From Agarivorans sp. TSD2052 (lineage in GTDB: Bacteria; Pseudomonadota; Gammaproteobacteria; Enterobacterales; Celerinatantimonadaceae): a DNA stretch of 64,000 nucleotides. Within the stretch, counting starts at the first letter, position 1; each line of letters starts with the position of its first letter. A program made the position numbers and the translations under genes. Of this stretch, positions 33,847-43,135 are shown piece by piece. Under the pieces are notes generated by a model, which was given only the letters and a program-made list of their open reading frames with translations, was not told the DNA's origin and did no database searches. The stretch is taken from NCBI RefSeq assembly GCF_023238625.1, contig NZ_CP096670.1, positions 466,501 to 530,500 of the forward strand, in the 5' to 3' direction.

Positions 33847-33942
33847 GCCTGTAATTTGTTGTGAGATAAGCAAATTATTTGACAATGCTTTTGCTTAGTC
33901 ACAGACTTCGCTAATCAATAAGAATAATTTAACGAGCATATT

Positions 33943-34326
33943 ATGAGTAAACAAATCGTATCTACGGACCAGGCTCCAGCCGCTATTGGGCCTTATTCAC
34001 AAGCGACAAAAATCGATGAGTTAGTATTTACTTCTGGGCAAATACCTTTACACCCAGAGTCTATGGAAGTCGTCGCGGGAGGCATTAGCGAGCAAACTAA
34101 GCAAGTAATGGAAAACTTAATGGCGGTATTGGCTGCAGCCGGTGCGGATGCATCTACCGTATTCAAGACCACATGCTTTCTTAGTGACATGAATAACTTC
34201 GTTGCATTTAATCAGGTTTATGCCAGTTACTTCCCTGAAAGCGCACCGGCGCGCTCATGCGTAGAAGTGGCGCGTTTACCTAAAGATGTGTTAGTAGAAG
34301 TTGAAGCTATAGCCCACATTAAATAA
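33943..34326 (+). CDS. ridA: RidA family enamine/imine deaminase
   Basis: 127 residues with family landmarks GPYSQA, TSGQIP and the C-terminal PARSCVEVARLPKDVLVEVE containing the conserved arginine of active RidA members. It hydrolyses reactive 2-aminoacrylate made by PLP enzymes. It is 5 nt upstream of tusD, so likely co-transcribed with the tus genes. Placement between rpoC and tusD is not the E. coli order. Confidence 0.92.
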   Translation: MSKQIVSTDQAPAAIGPYSQATKIDELVFTSGQIPLHPESMEVVAGGISEQTKQVMENLMAVLAAAGADASTVFKTTCFLSDMNNFVAFNQVYASYFPESAPARSCVEVARLPKDVLVEVEAIAHIK

Positions 34327-34331
34327 GCCAT

Positions 34332-34724
34332 ATGAGCCTTTCTTACACCTTAGTGGTAACCAGTCCGCTCTACGGCAGGCAGGGAAGTGCCACGGCGCTC
34401 AATTTTGCCAATGCCCTAGTGGCGCAAGGGCATCAAATCAAAACAGTGTTCTTTTACTTGGATGGCGTGTCTAATGCGATGCAAACCGGTTTACCAGCGA
34501 GTGATGAGGTGAACATTCATGCACTTTGGTTGAAGCTCAAACAGTCTTCAGCTTGTGAATTGCTGGTCTGCAGCGCGGCAGCTTATCGTCGGGGTGTGAT
34601 AACCCAGCAAGACGCTGACCTTAACGCTTTAGGGGCGTGGTCGATGAGTCAACACTTCACGATGTCGGGGTTAGCAGAAATGTCAGCGGCTATGTTGGGC
34701 AGTGATAGGGTAGTGCATCTGTGA
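34332..34724 (+). CDS. tusD: Sulfurtransferase TusD
   Basis: 130-residue DsrE-family protein. The likely sulfur-carrying cysteine lies in LLVCSAAAYRRGV, matching the catalytic cysteine of E. coli TusD. Part of the TusBCD heterohexamer that relays sulfur from TusA to TusE for 2-thiolation of tRNA U34 by MnmA. It overlaps tusC by 4 nt. Confidence 0.93.
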   Translation: MSLSYTLVVTSPLYGRQGSATALNFANALVAQGHQIKTVFFYLDGVSNAMQTGLPASDEVNIHALWLKLKQSSACELLVCSAAAYRRGVITQQDADLNALGAWSMSQHFTMSGLAEMSAAMLGSDRVVHL

Positions 34725-35080
34725 TCAAGCAATTGGTATTCGTATTTAGTGCTGCACCGCACTCTAGCGCGAGTGCACGAGAATCTTTAGATGCAGCGTT
34801 AGCGGCTTCTGCGGTATCGGATGACATCGTGATTTATTTTTACGGCGATGGGGTTTTGCAGTTGCTTGATAACCAACAGCCTGCTGATATCTTACAGCGC
34901 CATGTTTTACCCACTTATGGTTTATTGGAACTGTATGACGTTGAGGAGCTTTATGTTGATCCACAATCGCTGATTGAGCGCGGGTTAACGGCTGACCAAC
35001 TAGCGATATCAGTGAACCCGCTAAGTCGTGATGATTTCTTTGCAAAGTATGGTCATGCGCATGCCATCATAAGGTTCTAA
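34721..35080 (+). CDS. tusC: TusC sulfur relay subunit
   Basis: 119 residues, DsrF-like, with a GVLQLLDNQQPAD segment and a C-terminal ARFFAKYGHAHAII-like end (SRDDFFAKYGHAH). It lacks cysteine altogether, as is usual for this non-catalytic subunit. The start overlaps tusD; tusB follows after 1 nt. Confidence 0.92.
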   Translation: MIKQLVFVFSAAPHSSASARESLDAALAASAVSDDIVIYFYGDGVLQLLDNQQPADILQRHVLPTYGLLELYDVEELYVDPQSLIERGLTADQLAISVNPLSRDDFFAKYGHAHAIIRF

Positions 35081-35081
35081 C

Positions 35082-35357
35082 ATGCTTCATATTTTACGCC
35101 ACTCTCCTTCATCTACGGTGTTTGATAATTGTTTAGAGAGTATCGATGATAGTAGCCACTTACTACTTATTGAAGACGCGGTATATGCCGTGGTTAAACT
35201 CGAGCCGCGTTTAGCAGAACTTAAAACTCAAGGGCGAGTATCGGTACTGGCGAGTGATCTCGTTGCTAGAGGACTAAACACCGATAACAGTTGGCAGGTG
35301 GATTACTCCGGTTTCGTTAAGCTTACCGGCCTTCACTGCCCTAGTTTCACTTGGTAG
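35082..35357 (+). CDS. tusB: TusB sulfur relay subunit
   Basis: 91 residues, DsrH-like (MLHILRHSPSSTVFDNC). It ends with a VDYSGFVKLTGLHCPSFTW tail close to what is typical for TusB (W at the end). Third subunit of TusBCD. It lies 143 nt upstream of rpsL, as in enterobacteria. Confidence 0.92.
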   Translation: MLHILRHSPSSTVFDNCLESIDDSSHLLLIEDAVYAVVKLEPRLAELKTQGRVSVLASDLVARGLNTDNSWQVDYSGFVKLTGLHCPSFTW

Positions 35358-35405
35358 CCCTAGCCGCAATGATCAAAAATAATCCCGCTTAGTCATTAGC
35401 AAGTG

Positions 35406-35455
35406 TTGACTCTTTTCTCTCAAGCGCATAAAATTTCGCCTCCCCAAAATTGGGG
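35406..35455 (+). promoter_or_regulatory. str operon promoter (rpsL) with leader hairpin
   Basis: TTGACT (35406-35411), 17-bp spacer, TAAAAT (35429-35434). Just downstream is CCCCAAAATTGGGG (35442-35455), a short inverted repeat followed by ATAGATTTTT that may act as a weak attenuator. Drives rpsL-rpsG-fusA-tufA. Confidence 0.75.
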
Positions 35456-35500
35456 ATAGATTTTTCACATGTTTAAAAGTAATTTCAGGAGCTATTTAAA

Positions 35501-35875
35501 ATGGCAACGATTAACCAGTTGGTTCGCAAGCCACGTGCAAGCAAAGCTGTAAAAAGCAATGTACCTGCACTCGCTGCGTGTCCTCAACGCCGTGGTGTAT
35601 GTACTCGTGTATATACTACCACTCCGAAAAAACCTAACTCAGCATTACGTAAAGTAGCTCGTGTTCGTTTAACTAACGGCTTCGAAGTAACTTCGTACAT
35701 TGGTGGTGAAGGCCATAACTTACAAGAACACAGCGTAATTCTTATTCGCGGTGGTCGTGTTAAAGATTTACCAGGTGTGCGTTATCACACCGTACGCGGC
35801 GCATTAGATTGTGCTGGCGTAAGTGATCGTCGTCAAGGACGTTCAAAATACGGCGCTAAACGTCCTAAGTCATAA
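35501..35875 (+). CDS. rpsL: 30S ribosomal protein S12
   Basis: 124 residues, E. coli length. The decoding loop [11 protein letters not shown] and the second loop [13 protein letters not shown] are wild type at the lysines where streptomycin-resistance changes occur. First gene of the str operon, preceded by CAGGAG. Confidence 0.99.
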   Translation: MATINQLVRKPRASKAVKSNVPALAACPQRRGVCTRVYTTTPKKPNSALRKVARVRLTNGFEVTSYIGGEGHNLQEHSVILIRGGRVKDLPGVRYHTVRGALDCAGVSDRRQGRSKYGAKRPKS

Positions 35876-35928
35876 CGGCTCTCCGTTAAGTAAGGCCAAA
35901 CATTTAGTTATAGCGAAATTTTTTTTAA

Positions 35929-36441
<513 letters not shown>

Positions 36442-36447
36442 TTGGTT

Positions 36448-36472
36448 GCACAGCTGCATAACGCAGCTGTGC
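36448..36472 (+). other. Perfect hairpin between rpsG and fusA
   Basis: GCACAGCTGC (36448-36457), loop ATAAC, GCAGCTGTGC (36463-36472). A 10-bp stem beginning 6 nt after the rpsG stop and lacking a T tract. It may protect the rpsLG portion of the mRNA from 3' decay or tune fusA translation. Confidence 0.55.
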
Positions 36473-36519
36473 TGCTTTCTATGTGAGACTAAGGAACTTT
36501 CCTTAGCAAGAGGATAACA

Positions 36520-38613
36520 ATGGCTCGTACAACTCCAATTGAGCGCTACCGTAATATCGGTATTGTTGCTCATGTTGACGCTGGCAAAACAACAACTACA
36601 GAGCGTGTCCTTTTTTATACCGGTCTATCTCACAAAATTGGTGAGGTACATGATGGCGCAGCCACCATGGATTGGATGGAACAAGAACAAGAGCGCGGTA
36701 TCACTATTACTTCTGCAGCCACCACTACCTTTTGGCGTGGGATGAATGCACAGTTTGATGATCACCGTATAAACATCATTGATACACCTGGGCACGTCGA
36801 CTTCACTATTGAAGTAGAACGTTCGTTACGAGTGTTAGATGGTGCAGTAGTCGTTTTTTGTGGTTCATCTGGTGTTGAACCCCAATCAGAAACAGTGTGG
36901 CGTCAAGCTGATAAATATTCTGTTCCACGAATGGTATTCGTGAACAAAATGGATAGAGCTGGTGCCGATTTTGAACGAGTAATTGAACAAATCCGTGATC
37001 GCTTAGGTGCTAATTGTGTGCCTATTCAACTTAACATTGGCGCCGAAGACGAATTCGTTGGGGTAATTGACCTGATTAAAATGAAGGCAATTAACTGGAG
37101 CGAAGCCGATCAAGGCATCACCTTCAACTATGAAGATATTCCTGCACATTTAGCTACGCACGCAAGCGAACTCCACGAAAATTTGGTGGAAGCTGCAGCC
37201 GAAGCGACTGATGAGTTAATGGATAAATACTTAGAAGAAGGCGAGTTAACTGAAGCCGAAATCAAGTTTGGTTTGCGTAAGCGCACCCTAAACAATGAGA
37301 TTGTGCTAGCGACATGTGGCTCGGCATTTAAAAACAAGGGAGTGCAAGCTGTGCTTGACGCCGTTGTGGAATACTTGCCAGCGCCAAATCACGTTGCCGC
37401 TATTAAAGGTTTGGACGATAAAGACAACGAAGTTGACTGTCCAGCAGACGACGATGCACCTTTTGCTGCTTTGGCGTTTAAAATTGCGACTGACCCATTC
37501 GTGGGAACGTTGACCTTTATGCGTGTTTATTCGGGAACGGTTGAAACCGGCACTGCGGTGTATAACTCGGTTAAGCAAAAACGTGAGCGTCTTGGTCGTA
37601 TGGTGCAAATGCATTCAAACGACCGCAAAGAGATTAAAGAAGTTCGTGCCGGTGATATCGCCGCTGCGATTGGTCTCAAAGACGTCACAACGGGTGACAC
37701 TTTATGTGATATGAACAATAAAGTGGTCCTTGAGCGAATGGAGTTTCCTGAGCCGGTAATTCAGATTGCCGTTGAGCCTCGAACTAAAGCCGACCAAGAA
37801 AAAATGGGCGTAGCGTTAGGTAAATTGGCCGCTGAGGATCCCTCGTTCCGCGTAGAAACTAACGAAGAATCTGGACAAACCCTTATCTCTGGTATGGGTG
37901 AGTTACACTTAGATATCATCGTAGATCGCATGAAGCGCGAATTTAGCGTGAACTGTAATGTAGGTAAGCCTCAAGTTGCTTATCGCGAAGCAATTCGCAA
38001 GCAAGTTGAAGTGGAAGGAAAGTTTGTACGTCAATCGGGTGGTCGTGGTCAATACGGTCATGTCTGGTTGCGTATGGAACCTCTAGAGCCAGGCGCTGGT
38101 TACGAATTTGTCAATGAAACGGTGGGAGGTGCTGTTCCTAAGGAATACATCTCTGCGGTAGACAAAGGCTGTAAAGAGCAAATGGATCAGGGTGTACTGG
38201 CAGGCTACCCAATGCTTGACGTTAAAGTGACATTATTCGATGGTTCGTACCACGATGTTGACTCTAACGAAATGGCGTTTAAAATTGCCGGTGCAATGGG
38301 CTTTAGAAAAGGCGCATTAGAAGCTGATCCAGTACTGCTCGAGCCGATGATGAAAGTAGAAGTTACAACTCCTGAAGATTGGATGGGAGATGTAGTGGGT
38401 GACTTGAATCGTCGTCGTGGCATAATTGAAGGCATGGATGATGGAGCAGCGGGCTTAAAGATTATTAAGTCTAAGGTCCCACTGTCTGCAATGTTCGGCT
38501 ATGCTACAGATCTACGTTCGGCAACTCAGGGGCGAGCCTCCTACTCGATGGAATTCCTAGAGTATAATGAGGCGCCGAAAAACGTTGCTGATACTATTGT
38601 TGAAGCAAAGTAA
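36520..38613 (+). CDS. fusA: Elongation factor G
   Basis: 697-residue translocase GTPase. G1 [13 protein letters not shown], switch [13 protein letters not shown]3 DTPGHVDF, G4 NKMD; domain [13 protein letters not shown]-terminal [18 protein letters not shown]. In its position between rpsG and tufA it is the str-operon EF-G. Several stretches ([32 protein letters not shown]) read more like the EF-G2 paralogue of vibrios than E. coli FusA. Whether a second EF-G exists cannot be seen here. Confidence 0.95.
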   Translation: MARTTPIERYRNIGIVAHVDAGKTTTTERVLFYTGLSHKIGEVHDGAATMDWMEQEQERGITITSAATTTFWRGMNAQFDDHRINIIDTPGHVDFTIEVERSLRVLDGAVVVFCGSSGVEPQSETVWRQADKYSVPRMVFVNKMDRAGADFERVIEQIRDRLGANCVPIQLNIGAEDEFVGVIDLIKMKAINWSEADQGITFNYEDIPAHLATHASELHENLVEAAAEATDELMDKYLEEGELTEAEIKFGLRKRTLNNEIVLATCGSAFKNKGVQAVLDAVVEYLPAPNHVAAIKGLDDKDNEVDCPADDDAPFAALAFKIATDPFVGTLTFMRVYSGTVETGTAVYNSVKQKRERLGRMVQMHSNDRKEIKEVRAGDIAAAIGLKDVTTGDTLCDMNNKVVLERMEFPEPVIQIAVEPRTKADQEKMGVALGKLAAEDPSFRVETNEESGQTLISGMGELHLDIIVDRMKREFSVNCNVGKPQVAYREAIRKQVEVEGKFVRQSGGRGQYGHVWLRMEPLEPGAGYEFVNETVGGAVPKEYISAVDKGCKEQMDQGVLAGYPMLDVKVTLFDGSYHDVDSNEMAFKIAGAMGFRKGALEADPVLLEPMMKVEVTTPEDWMGDVVGDLNRRRGIIEGMDDGAAGLKIIKSKVPLSAMFGYATDLRSATQGRASYSMEFLEYNEAPKNVADTIVEAK

Positions 38614-38680
38614 ACTAATTCAACTATGATTGATCTGTCTCGAGTGAGGCAGGTTGGAATGGATAAAGAAGGTACATATC

Positions 38681-39865
38681 GTGTCTAAAGAAAAATTTGA
38701 ACGTAATAAACCGCACGTAAACGTTGGTACAATTGGCCACGTTGACCACGGTAAAACTACTCTAACAGCAGCCATCACCAACGTACTTGCAAAAGTATAC
38801 GGTGGTGAAGCTAAAGACTTTGCAGCTATCGACAACGCTCCAGAAGAGCGCGAGCGTGGTATTACTATTTCAACGTCTCACGTTGAATACGATACTCCTT
38901 CACGTCACTACGCACACGTAGATTGTCCAGGACACGCCGATTATGTTAAAAACATGATTACTGGTGCTGCTCAAATGGACGGTGCAATCTTAGTAGTAGC
39001 TTCTACAGATGGCCCAATGCCACAAACGCGTGAGCACATCCTGCTTTCTCGTCAGGTTGGCGTACCTTACATCATCGTGTTCATGAACAAATGTGACATG
39101 GTAGATGACGAAGAGTTACTAGAATTAGTAGAAATGGAAGTTCGTGAACTTCTATCTGAATACGAATTCCCAGGTGATGACATTCCAGTAATCCAAGGTT
39201 CAGCGCTTAAAGCCCTAGAAGGCGAAGAAGAGTGGGAAGCAAAAATCATTGAGCTTGCAGAAGCACTAGATTCTTACATCCCAGAGCCAGAGCGTGACAT
39301 CGACAAGCCATTCCTACTACCAATTGAAGATGTATTCTCAATTTCAGGTCGTGGTACGGTAGTAACAGGTCGTGTAGAGCGTGGTATCGTTAAGGTTTCA
39401 GAAGAAATCGAAATCGTTGGTATTAAAGAAACGACTAAAACTACCTGTACAGGTGTTGAAATGTTCCGCAAGCTTCTTGACGAAGGTCGTGCTGGTGAGA
39501 ACTGTGGTATTCTTTTACGTGGTACTAAGCGTGATGACGTACAACGTGGCCAAGTATTGGCGGCTCCTGGAACTATTACTCCACACACCAAGTTCGAAGC
39601 TGAAGTATACGTACTAAGCAAAGACGAAGGTGGCCGTCACACGCCATTCTTCAAAGGTTACCGTCCACAGTTCTACTTCCGTACAACTGACGTAACTGGT
39701 GCTGTAGAGCTTCCAGAAGGTGTTGAAATGGTAATGCCTGGCGACAACTTGAAATTTGTTGTAGAGCTAATTTGCCCAATCGCGATGGACGAAGGTTTAC
39801 GCTTCGCAATCCGTGAAGGTGGCCGTACAGTAGGTGCGGGTGTTGTAGCTAAAATCTTCGAATAA
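38681..39865 (+). CDS. tufA: Elongation factor Tu (copy A)
   Basis: 394 residues, same protein as tufB. The start is GTG at 38681, behind GAAGG. A TTG at 38654 would add nine residues (MEWIKKVHI) absent from the other copy and the family. Last gene of the str operon. All differences from tufB lie within the first 183 nt and are silent; the remainder and the terminator match. In many relatives rpsJ comes next, but here a repeat array does. Confidence 0.97.
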   Translation: MSKEKFERNKPHVNVGTIGHVDHGKTTLTAAITNVLAKVYGGEAKDFAAIDNAPEERERGITISTSHVEYDTPSRHYAHVDCPGHADYVKNMITGAAQMDGAILVVASTDGPMPQTREHILLSRQVGVPYIIVFMNKCDMVDDEELLELVEMEVRELLSEYEFPGDDIPVIQGSALKALEGEEEWEAKIIELAEALDSYIPEPERDIDKPFLLPIEDVFSISGRGTVVTGRVERGIVKVSEEIEIVGIKETTKTTCTGVEMFRKLLDEGRAGENCGILLRGTKRDDVQRGQVLAAPGTITPHTKFEAEVYVLSKDEGGRHTPFFKGYRPQFYFRTTDVTGAVELPEGVEMVMPGDNLKFVVELICPIAMDEGLRFAIREGGRTVGAGVVAKIFE

Positions 39866-39909
39866 GAAGTTAGCACAGCAGAAAAAAGGTCGCGTTAGCG
39901 GCCTTTTTT
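38864..39909 (+). repeat. tuf identical segment, copy 2
   Basis: Partner of 20614-21659. The match ends at the last T of the shared terminator (39909), after which the flanks are unrelated. Confidence 0.9.
39882..39909 (+). terminator. tufA terminator
   Basis: Same hairpin and T run as at 21632-21659. It closes the str operon 41 nt before the 10-bp repeat array. Confidence 0.88.
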
Positions 39910-39938
39910 ATTGCCTAGAGAAAAGTAGGCTACATCAT

Positions 39939-40210
39939 CCTGCTTAGCAGGTCTTAGCAGGTCTTAGCAGGTCTTAGCAGGTCTTAGCAGGTCTTAGCAG
40001 GTCTTAGCAGGTCTTAGCAGGTCTTAGCAGGTCTTAGCAGGTCTTAGCAGGTCTTAGCAGGTCTTAGCAGGTCTTAGCAGGTCTTAGCAGGTCTTAGCAG
40101 GTCTTAGCAGGTCTTAGCAGGTCTTAGCAGGTCTTAGCAGGTCTTAGCAGGTCTTAGCAGGTCTTAGCAGGTCTTAGCAGGTCTTAGCAGGTCTTAGCAG
40201 GTCTTAGCAG
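39939..40210. repeat. Tandem array of a 10-bp unit, 26 perfect copies
   Basis: The unit GTCTTAGCAG repeats without a single change 26 times from 39951 to 40210. One divergent copy (TGCTTAGCAG, 39941-39950) sits at the left edge. That edge also forms a small palindrome, CCTGC-TTA-GCAGG (39939-39951). Ten is not a multiple of three, and each 30-bp superperiod carries TAG on the plus strand and TAA on the minus strand in every frame, so the array cannot encode protein. It lies in the intergenic space between tufA and the convergent lipoprotein gene. Copy-number variation is expected; the function is unknown. Confidence 0.97.
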
Positions 40211-40261
40211 CTTGTGTTGGCATTAATTAATGATGTTAAGAGCTTGAGCAGCGCTCATAAA

Positions 40262-40294
40262 AAAATCCAGTGCTAAAGGGGGGCACTGGATTTT
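40262..40294 (-). terminator. Terminator of the Ig-like lipoprotein gene
   Basis: AAAATCCAGTGC (40262-40273), 9-nt loop, GCACTGGATTTT (40283-40294). On the minus strand the stem is followed by seven T, so it ends the transcript from 42920. It may also stop plus-strand readthrough from tufA (four T on that side). Confidence 0.85.
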
Positions 40295-40317
40295 GGCGCT
40301 TGTAAAAAGTCAGTCAA

Positions 40318-40343
40318 CCGAACATTTTTTGTTTACTGTTCGG
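40318..40343. repeat. Inverted repeat CCGAACA/TGTTCGG
   Basis: CCGAACA (40318-40324) and TGTTCGG (40337-40343), 12 nt apart, between the lipoprotein stop codon and its terminator. A minor second hairpin in the same 3' untranslated region. The rest of 39910-40382 outside the array and the hairpins holds nothing recognisable. Confidence 0.5.
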
Positions 40344-40382
40344 CATTCAGTCATTAACTAGCTTTTTAGTAACAAGCTATGT

Positions 40383-42920
40383 TTAACCCGCATCAATAAT
40401 GGTGATAGAACGTGAGCTTTCTACTCCCCCTGGGCTGGTCACGGTAACTGTCATAGTACCTTCACTGCGGTTGTTAGGGCTACTTTCTTGAATAACGCTA
40501 AGGCCGATTAAATCGCATAAGCGTACACCGTCAGGCACTGTGAAAGAGGTTTGCCCAGAAAGCTCACCGTTATTAGTACTGATAGACACGGTGGTACCAG
40601 CAGGCATTTGGTTACCGTTAAGATCTTGAACTGTAACCACTAAGCCTTGTGAGGAAACAGCGGTTAGGTCCACGCTACTTACTGGTGCACTGTTAGTGGT
40701 GTCTGAAATCAAAATGTTAGCACCTGATGTGCCCATGATTAACACTACAGAATCGCGAACTTCAACCAAGTTCCGAGTACACAAACCACTGGCATCAGCT
40801 TCTACCGTACAAGATAAGCCGTTATATAGTTCAGTTATTGCGTTGGCTGGAATCGAAGAGTCCTTTACGCCGGTAGCATTGTCGAACTCATTATTTTCAT
40901 TGTAATCTCGGAATCGCTCTTCTACGTTGACACTGTCATGGTTAATGATGCCGCCCACATCGTAACTGCCATTTTCATTGCTATCAACAAAGGCTTCGCC
41001 AAGGGCGGTGAACGTTTCACCAGCGTCGTATATGCGGTTACCGTTTACATCAGAATAGTACTCTTGACCTACGGTAGAAGCTAATACTGAAGCGCGGCCG
41101 ACACCATAGAGGTTGTTGCCTTGGGTGTTTACAACATCACCAGGGATGTATCCAGGTGCATTACAGTAGCCTGCCGGCAGATCGTACAAGTGGCCTTTAG
41201 GACGCGGGTTTTGGCTTACCCAGTTGACTGAACAACCACTGTTCGTATCTTGACCATCAGTTTTACAATTACCTGATACTTGGCCGCCGTCACTTTCAAA
41301 CACGATGGTTGTGTCATTAGGTACAGGGTTATTATTCTCGTCACTGACCCTAAGGGTAACTGTGCTATCCACTCCATCAATGCCCCAAGCCTCTAACGCT
41401 AAAGTACTGGCCGATAGTGACATGCTTTGCTGCGAAGGCACTCCGGTATGAACAGCCAAAGCATTCGAGGTGGCGGAAATGATATTGCCAGTATCGGGGT
41501 CACTAAAGCTAGCGCTCACCACTACCGAACCGGACATATTGCCGCTGGTTACCCGAGTTAACACTTCACCAGAAGCATTTGACTGAGCTGTAAGCGGGCT
41601 GATGGTTACTCCATGCAGGCTTGAATCAAGCGTAAATGTAACCTCTTGGCCTGATTTAGGGCTACCGGTTGCATCGGTAACAACGTATAGCAGTTCGGCG
41701 ATGGTTTCACCTACTGATTCTTTCAAGTAAATTGTTTGGGGAGATGCAGAAGTAAAAGTAATACCACTGGCTTTAGTAGTAGCAATATCGATAGTATAGT
41801 TTTGTGGGTCTATTACGCTGATACTCGGTGTGACAGTAATGGTATCACTGCCGCTACAACCGTCAGCTTGATAGATAGCAGTTGCCACGCCATTTACGGT
41901 GGTTACGCTATCAGAGATGTTGGCAAGATCTTGCGCGCTACAACTAGAAGCAAAACTAATGGCGATAGGTGTCGCGTAGAGCTCCCCTTCGCTATCGGTA
42001 ATAGTGGCAGTAAAACTCGCTGTTGCATCAGATCCTAAAGTTTCGCCGTCTGCTAGGCTAGAAGTTAGTGTCATTATGAGGTTGGCTTGGCCCACTTGAT
42101 AGTTGGCGCTAGCGCTAACACCAAGCTGACTATTGCTCGCTACTATACTATCCGCACCCGTGGTTTCCAGCTGGGCAAACAAGGTGGCAATTGCTAAACC
42201 ATTCACATCGGTCAAAATAGTTTCAGCGCTTAAATCTGCATTGGTAGTAGATAAAGATATCAGTTCATTAGCCGCAGGGGTTCCGCCTGTATAACTTAAG
42301 CTGGCAACGGCAGTGATTGGTGTTTCTATCGAGAGGCTATTGGTAGAGCTACAACCAACGGGGATTTGGTCACGAGCAACGCCATTGCAATCATACAGCG
42401 CGAGTTGCAGGTCATTTGTGCCGCCGTTTCCGCCGGAGTTAATTTGTACTTGATAATTTTCTGCAGCGGTAACCGATGTTGTTTCGCCGCCACTTTCGTA
42501 GCTATAGGTCGCCACGACTGAGTCAGCATTCGTTGCATCAGTGCGCGCTTTCATTGTTGTATGGCCTACGCCATTACTGCCAATCAAAATGGTCTGTGCG
42601 TCAAGCTCAGCGCTGCTAGTGCTTAGGTTGACCAGTTCATTTGCAATTGGGCTGGTGTTGGAGAGCGTGACCACTACGTAAGTAGCTGTATCGCTAGGAA
42701 CAGTGTTGGTTTGTTCACAGCCGGTAGGTATGACAGTTGCATCAATACTGTCGGCGCAGCTATAGAGCGCAATGCCTAAAGACGCGGCAGTGCTTGAGCC
42801 GTTATCGCCACCATCATCTCCACCATCATCTCCACCACTAAGGTCAACGCTTCCGTCTCCCCCACAAGCAAACAGTAAAGAACTCAATATAATTAACAAG
42901 CAGTGTTTTAACCACACCAT
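40383..42920 (-). CDS. Ig-like (Big) repeat surface lipoprotein
   Basis: 845 residues. A lipoprotein signal with lipobox LFAC (C19) and Gly at +2 predicts an outer-membrane anchor. A Gly/Asp-rich linker (GGDDGGDDGGDNG) follows. Residues about 46-155 and 170-275 are two similar tandem modules (ALYSC ... IPTGC versus ALYDC ... IPVGC), each with a cysteine pair and an Ig-like NELVNLST segment. Further invasin-like beta modules follow. Near residues 600-670 are Asp/Asn-rich loops (DVNGNRIYD, DSNENGSYD, DYNENNEFD) like calcium-binding loops. A strong GGAGG site precedes the ATG. Probably an adhesin or surface scaffold; no specific ligand can be named. Confidence 0.8.
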   Translation of the reverse strand: MVWLKHCLLIILSSLLFACGGDGSVDLSGGDDGGDDGGDNGSSTAASLGIALYSCADSIDATVIPTGCEQTNTVPSDTATYVVVTLSNTSPIANELVNLSTSSAELDAQTILIGSNGVGHTTMKARTDATNADSVVATYSYESGGETTSVTAAENYQVQINSGGNGGTNDLQLALYDCNGVARDQIPVGCSSTNSLSIETPITAVASLSYTGGTPAANELISLSTTNADLSAETILTDVNGLAIATLFAQLETTGADSIVASNSQLGVSASANYQVGQANLIMTLTSSLADGETLGSDATASFTATITDSEGELYATPIAISFASSCSAQDLANISDSVTTVNGVATAIYQADGCSGSDTITVTPSISVIDPQNYTIDIATTKASGITFTSASPQTIYLKESVGETIAELLYVVTDATGSPKSGQEVTFTLDSSLHGVTISPLTAQSNASGEVLTRVTSGNMSGSVVVSASFSDPDTGNIISATSNALAVHTGVPSQQSMSLSASTLALEAWGIDGVDSTVTLRVSDENNNPVPNDTTIVFESDGGQVSGNCKTDGQDTNSGCSVNWVSQNPRPKGHLYDLPAGYCNAPGYIPGDVVNTQGNNLYGVGRASVLASTVGQEYYSDVNGNRIYDAGETFTALGEAFVDSNENGSYDVGGIINHDSVNVEERFRDYNENNEFDNATGVKDSSIPANAITELYNGLSCTVEADASGLCTRNLVEVRDSVVLIMGTSGANILISDTTNSAPVSSVDLTAVSSQGLVVTVQDLNGNQMPAGTTVSISTNNGELSGQTSFTVPDGVRLCDLIGLSVIQESSPNNRSEGTMTVTVTSPGGVESSRSITIIDAG

Positions 42921-43135
42921 GATTATTCCTCCGTGACCGCTACGACCTTGTATGCGGGTTTCCTGATAATTTACTTATATATCATATCTTAGCGAGTAGT
43001 TGCATTACCGATTCGCTGAATGCGAGCTTTATTGCAAAGTTTTTTATTTTTGTAGGGATTCGCGGAGAGTCGTTGATTGATTCATCTAGCTGTCAACCCG
43101 TAAGCAGCGTATTATTTAACAAAAAAGGAAAATAG

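Noticed and set aside
25479..35875. Rifampicin or streptomycin resistance changes in rpoB or rpsL
   Set aside because: The resistance-determining residues read wild type.
38654..38680. N-terminal extension of tufA from a TTG codon
   Set aside because: The added residues are absent from the twin copy and the family; the GTG at 38681 has its own ribosome site.
39939..40210. CRISPR array or protein-repeat gene
   Set aside because: The 10-bp units are contiguous with no spacers, and stop codons occur in every frame on both strands within 30 bp.
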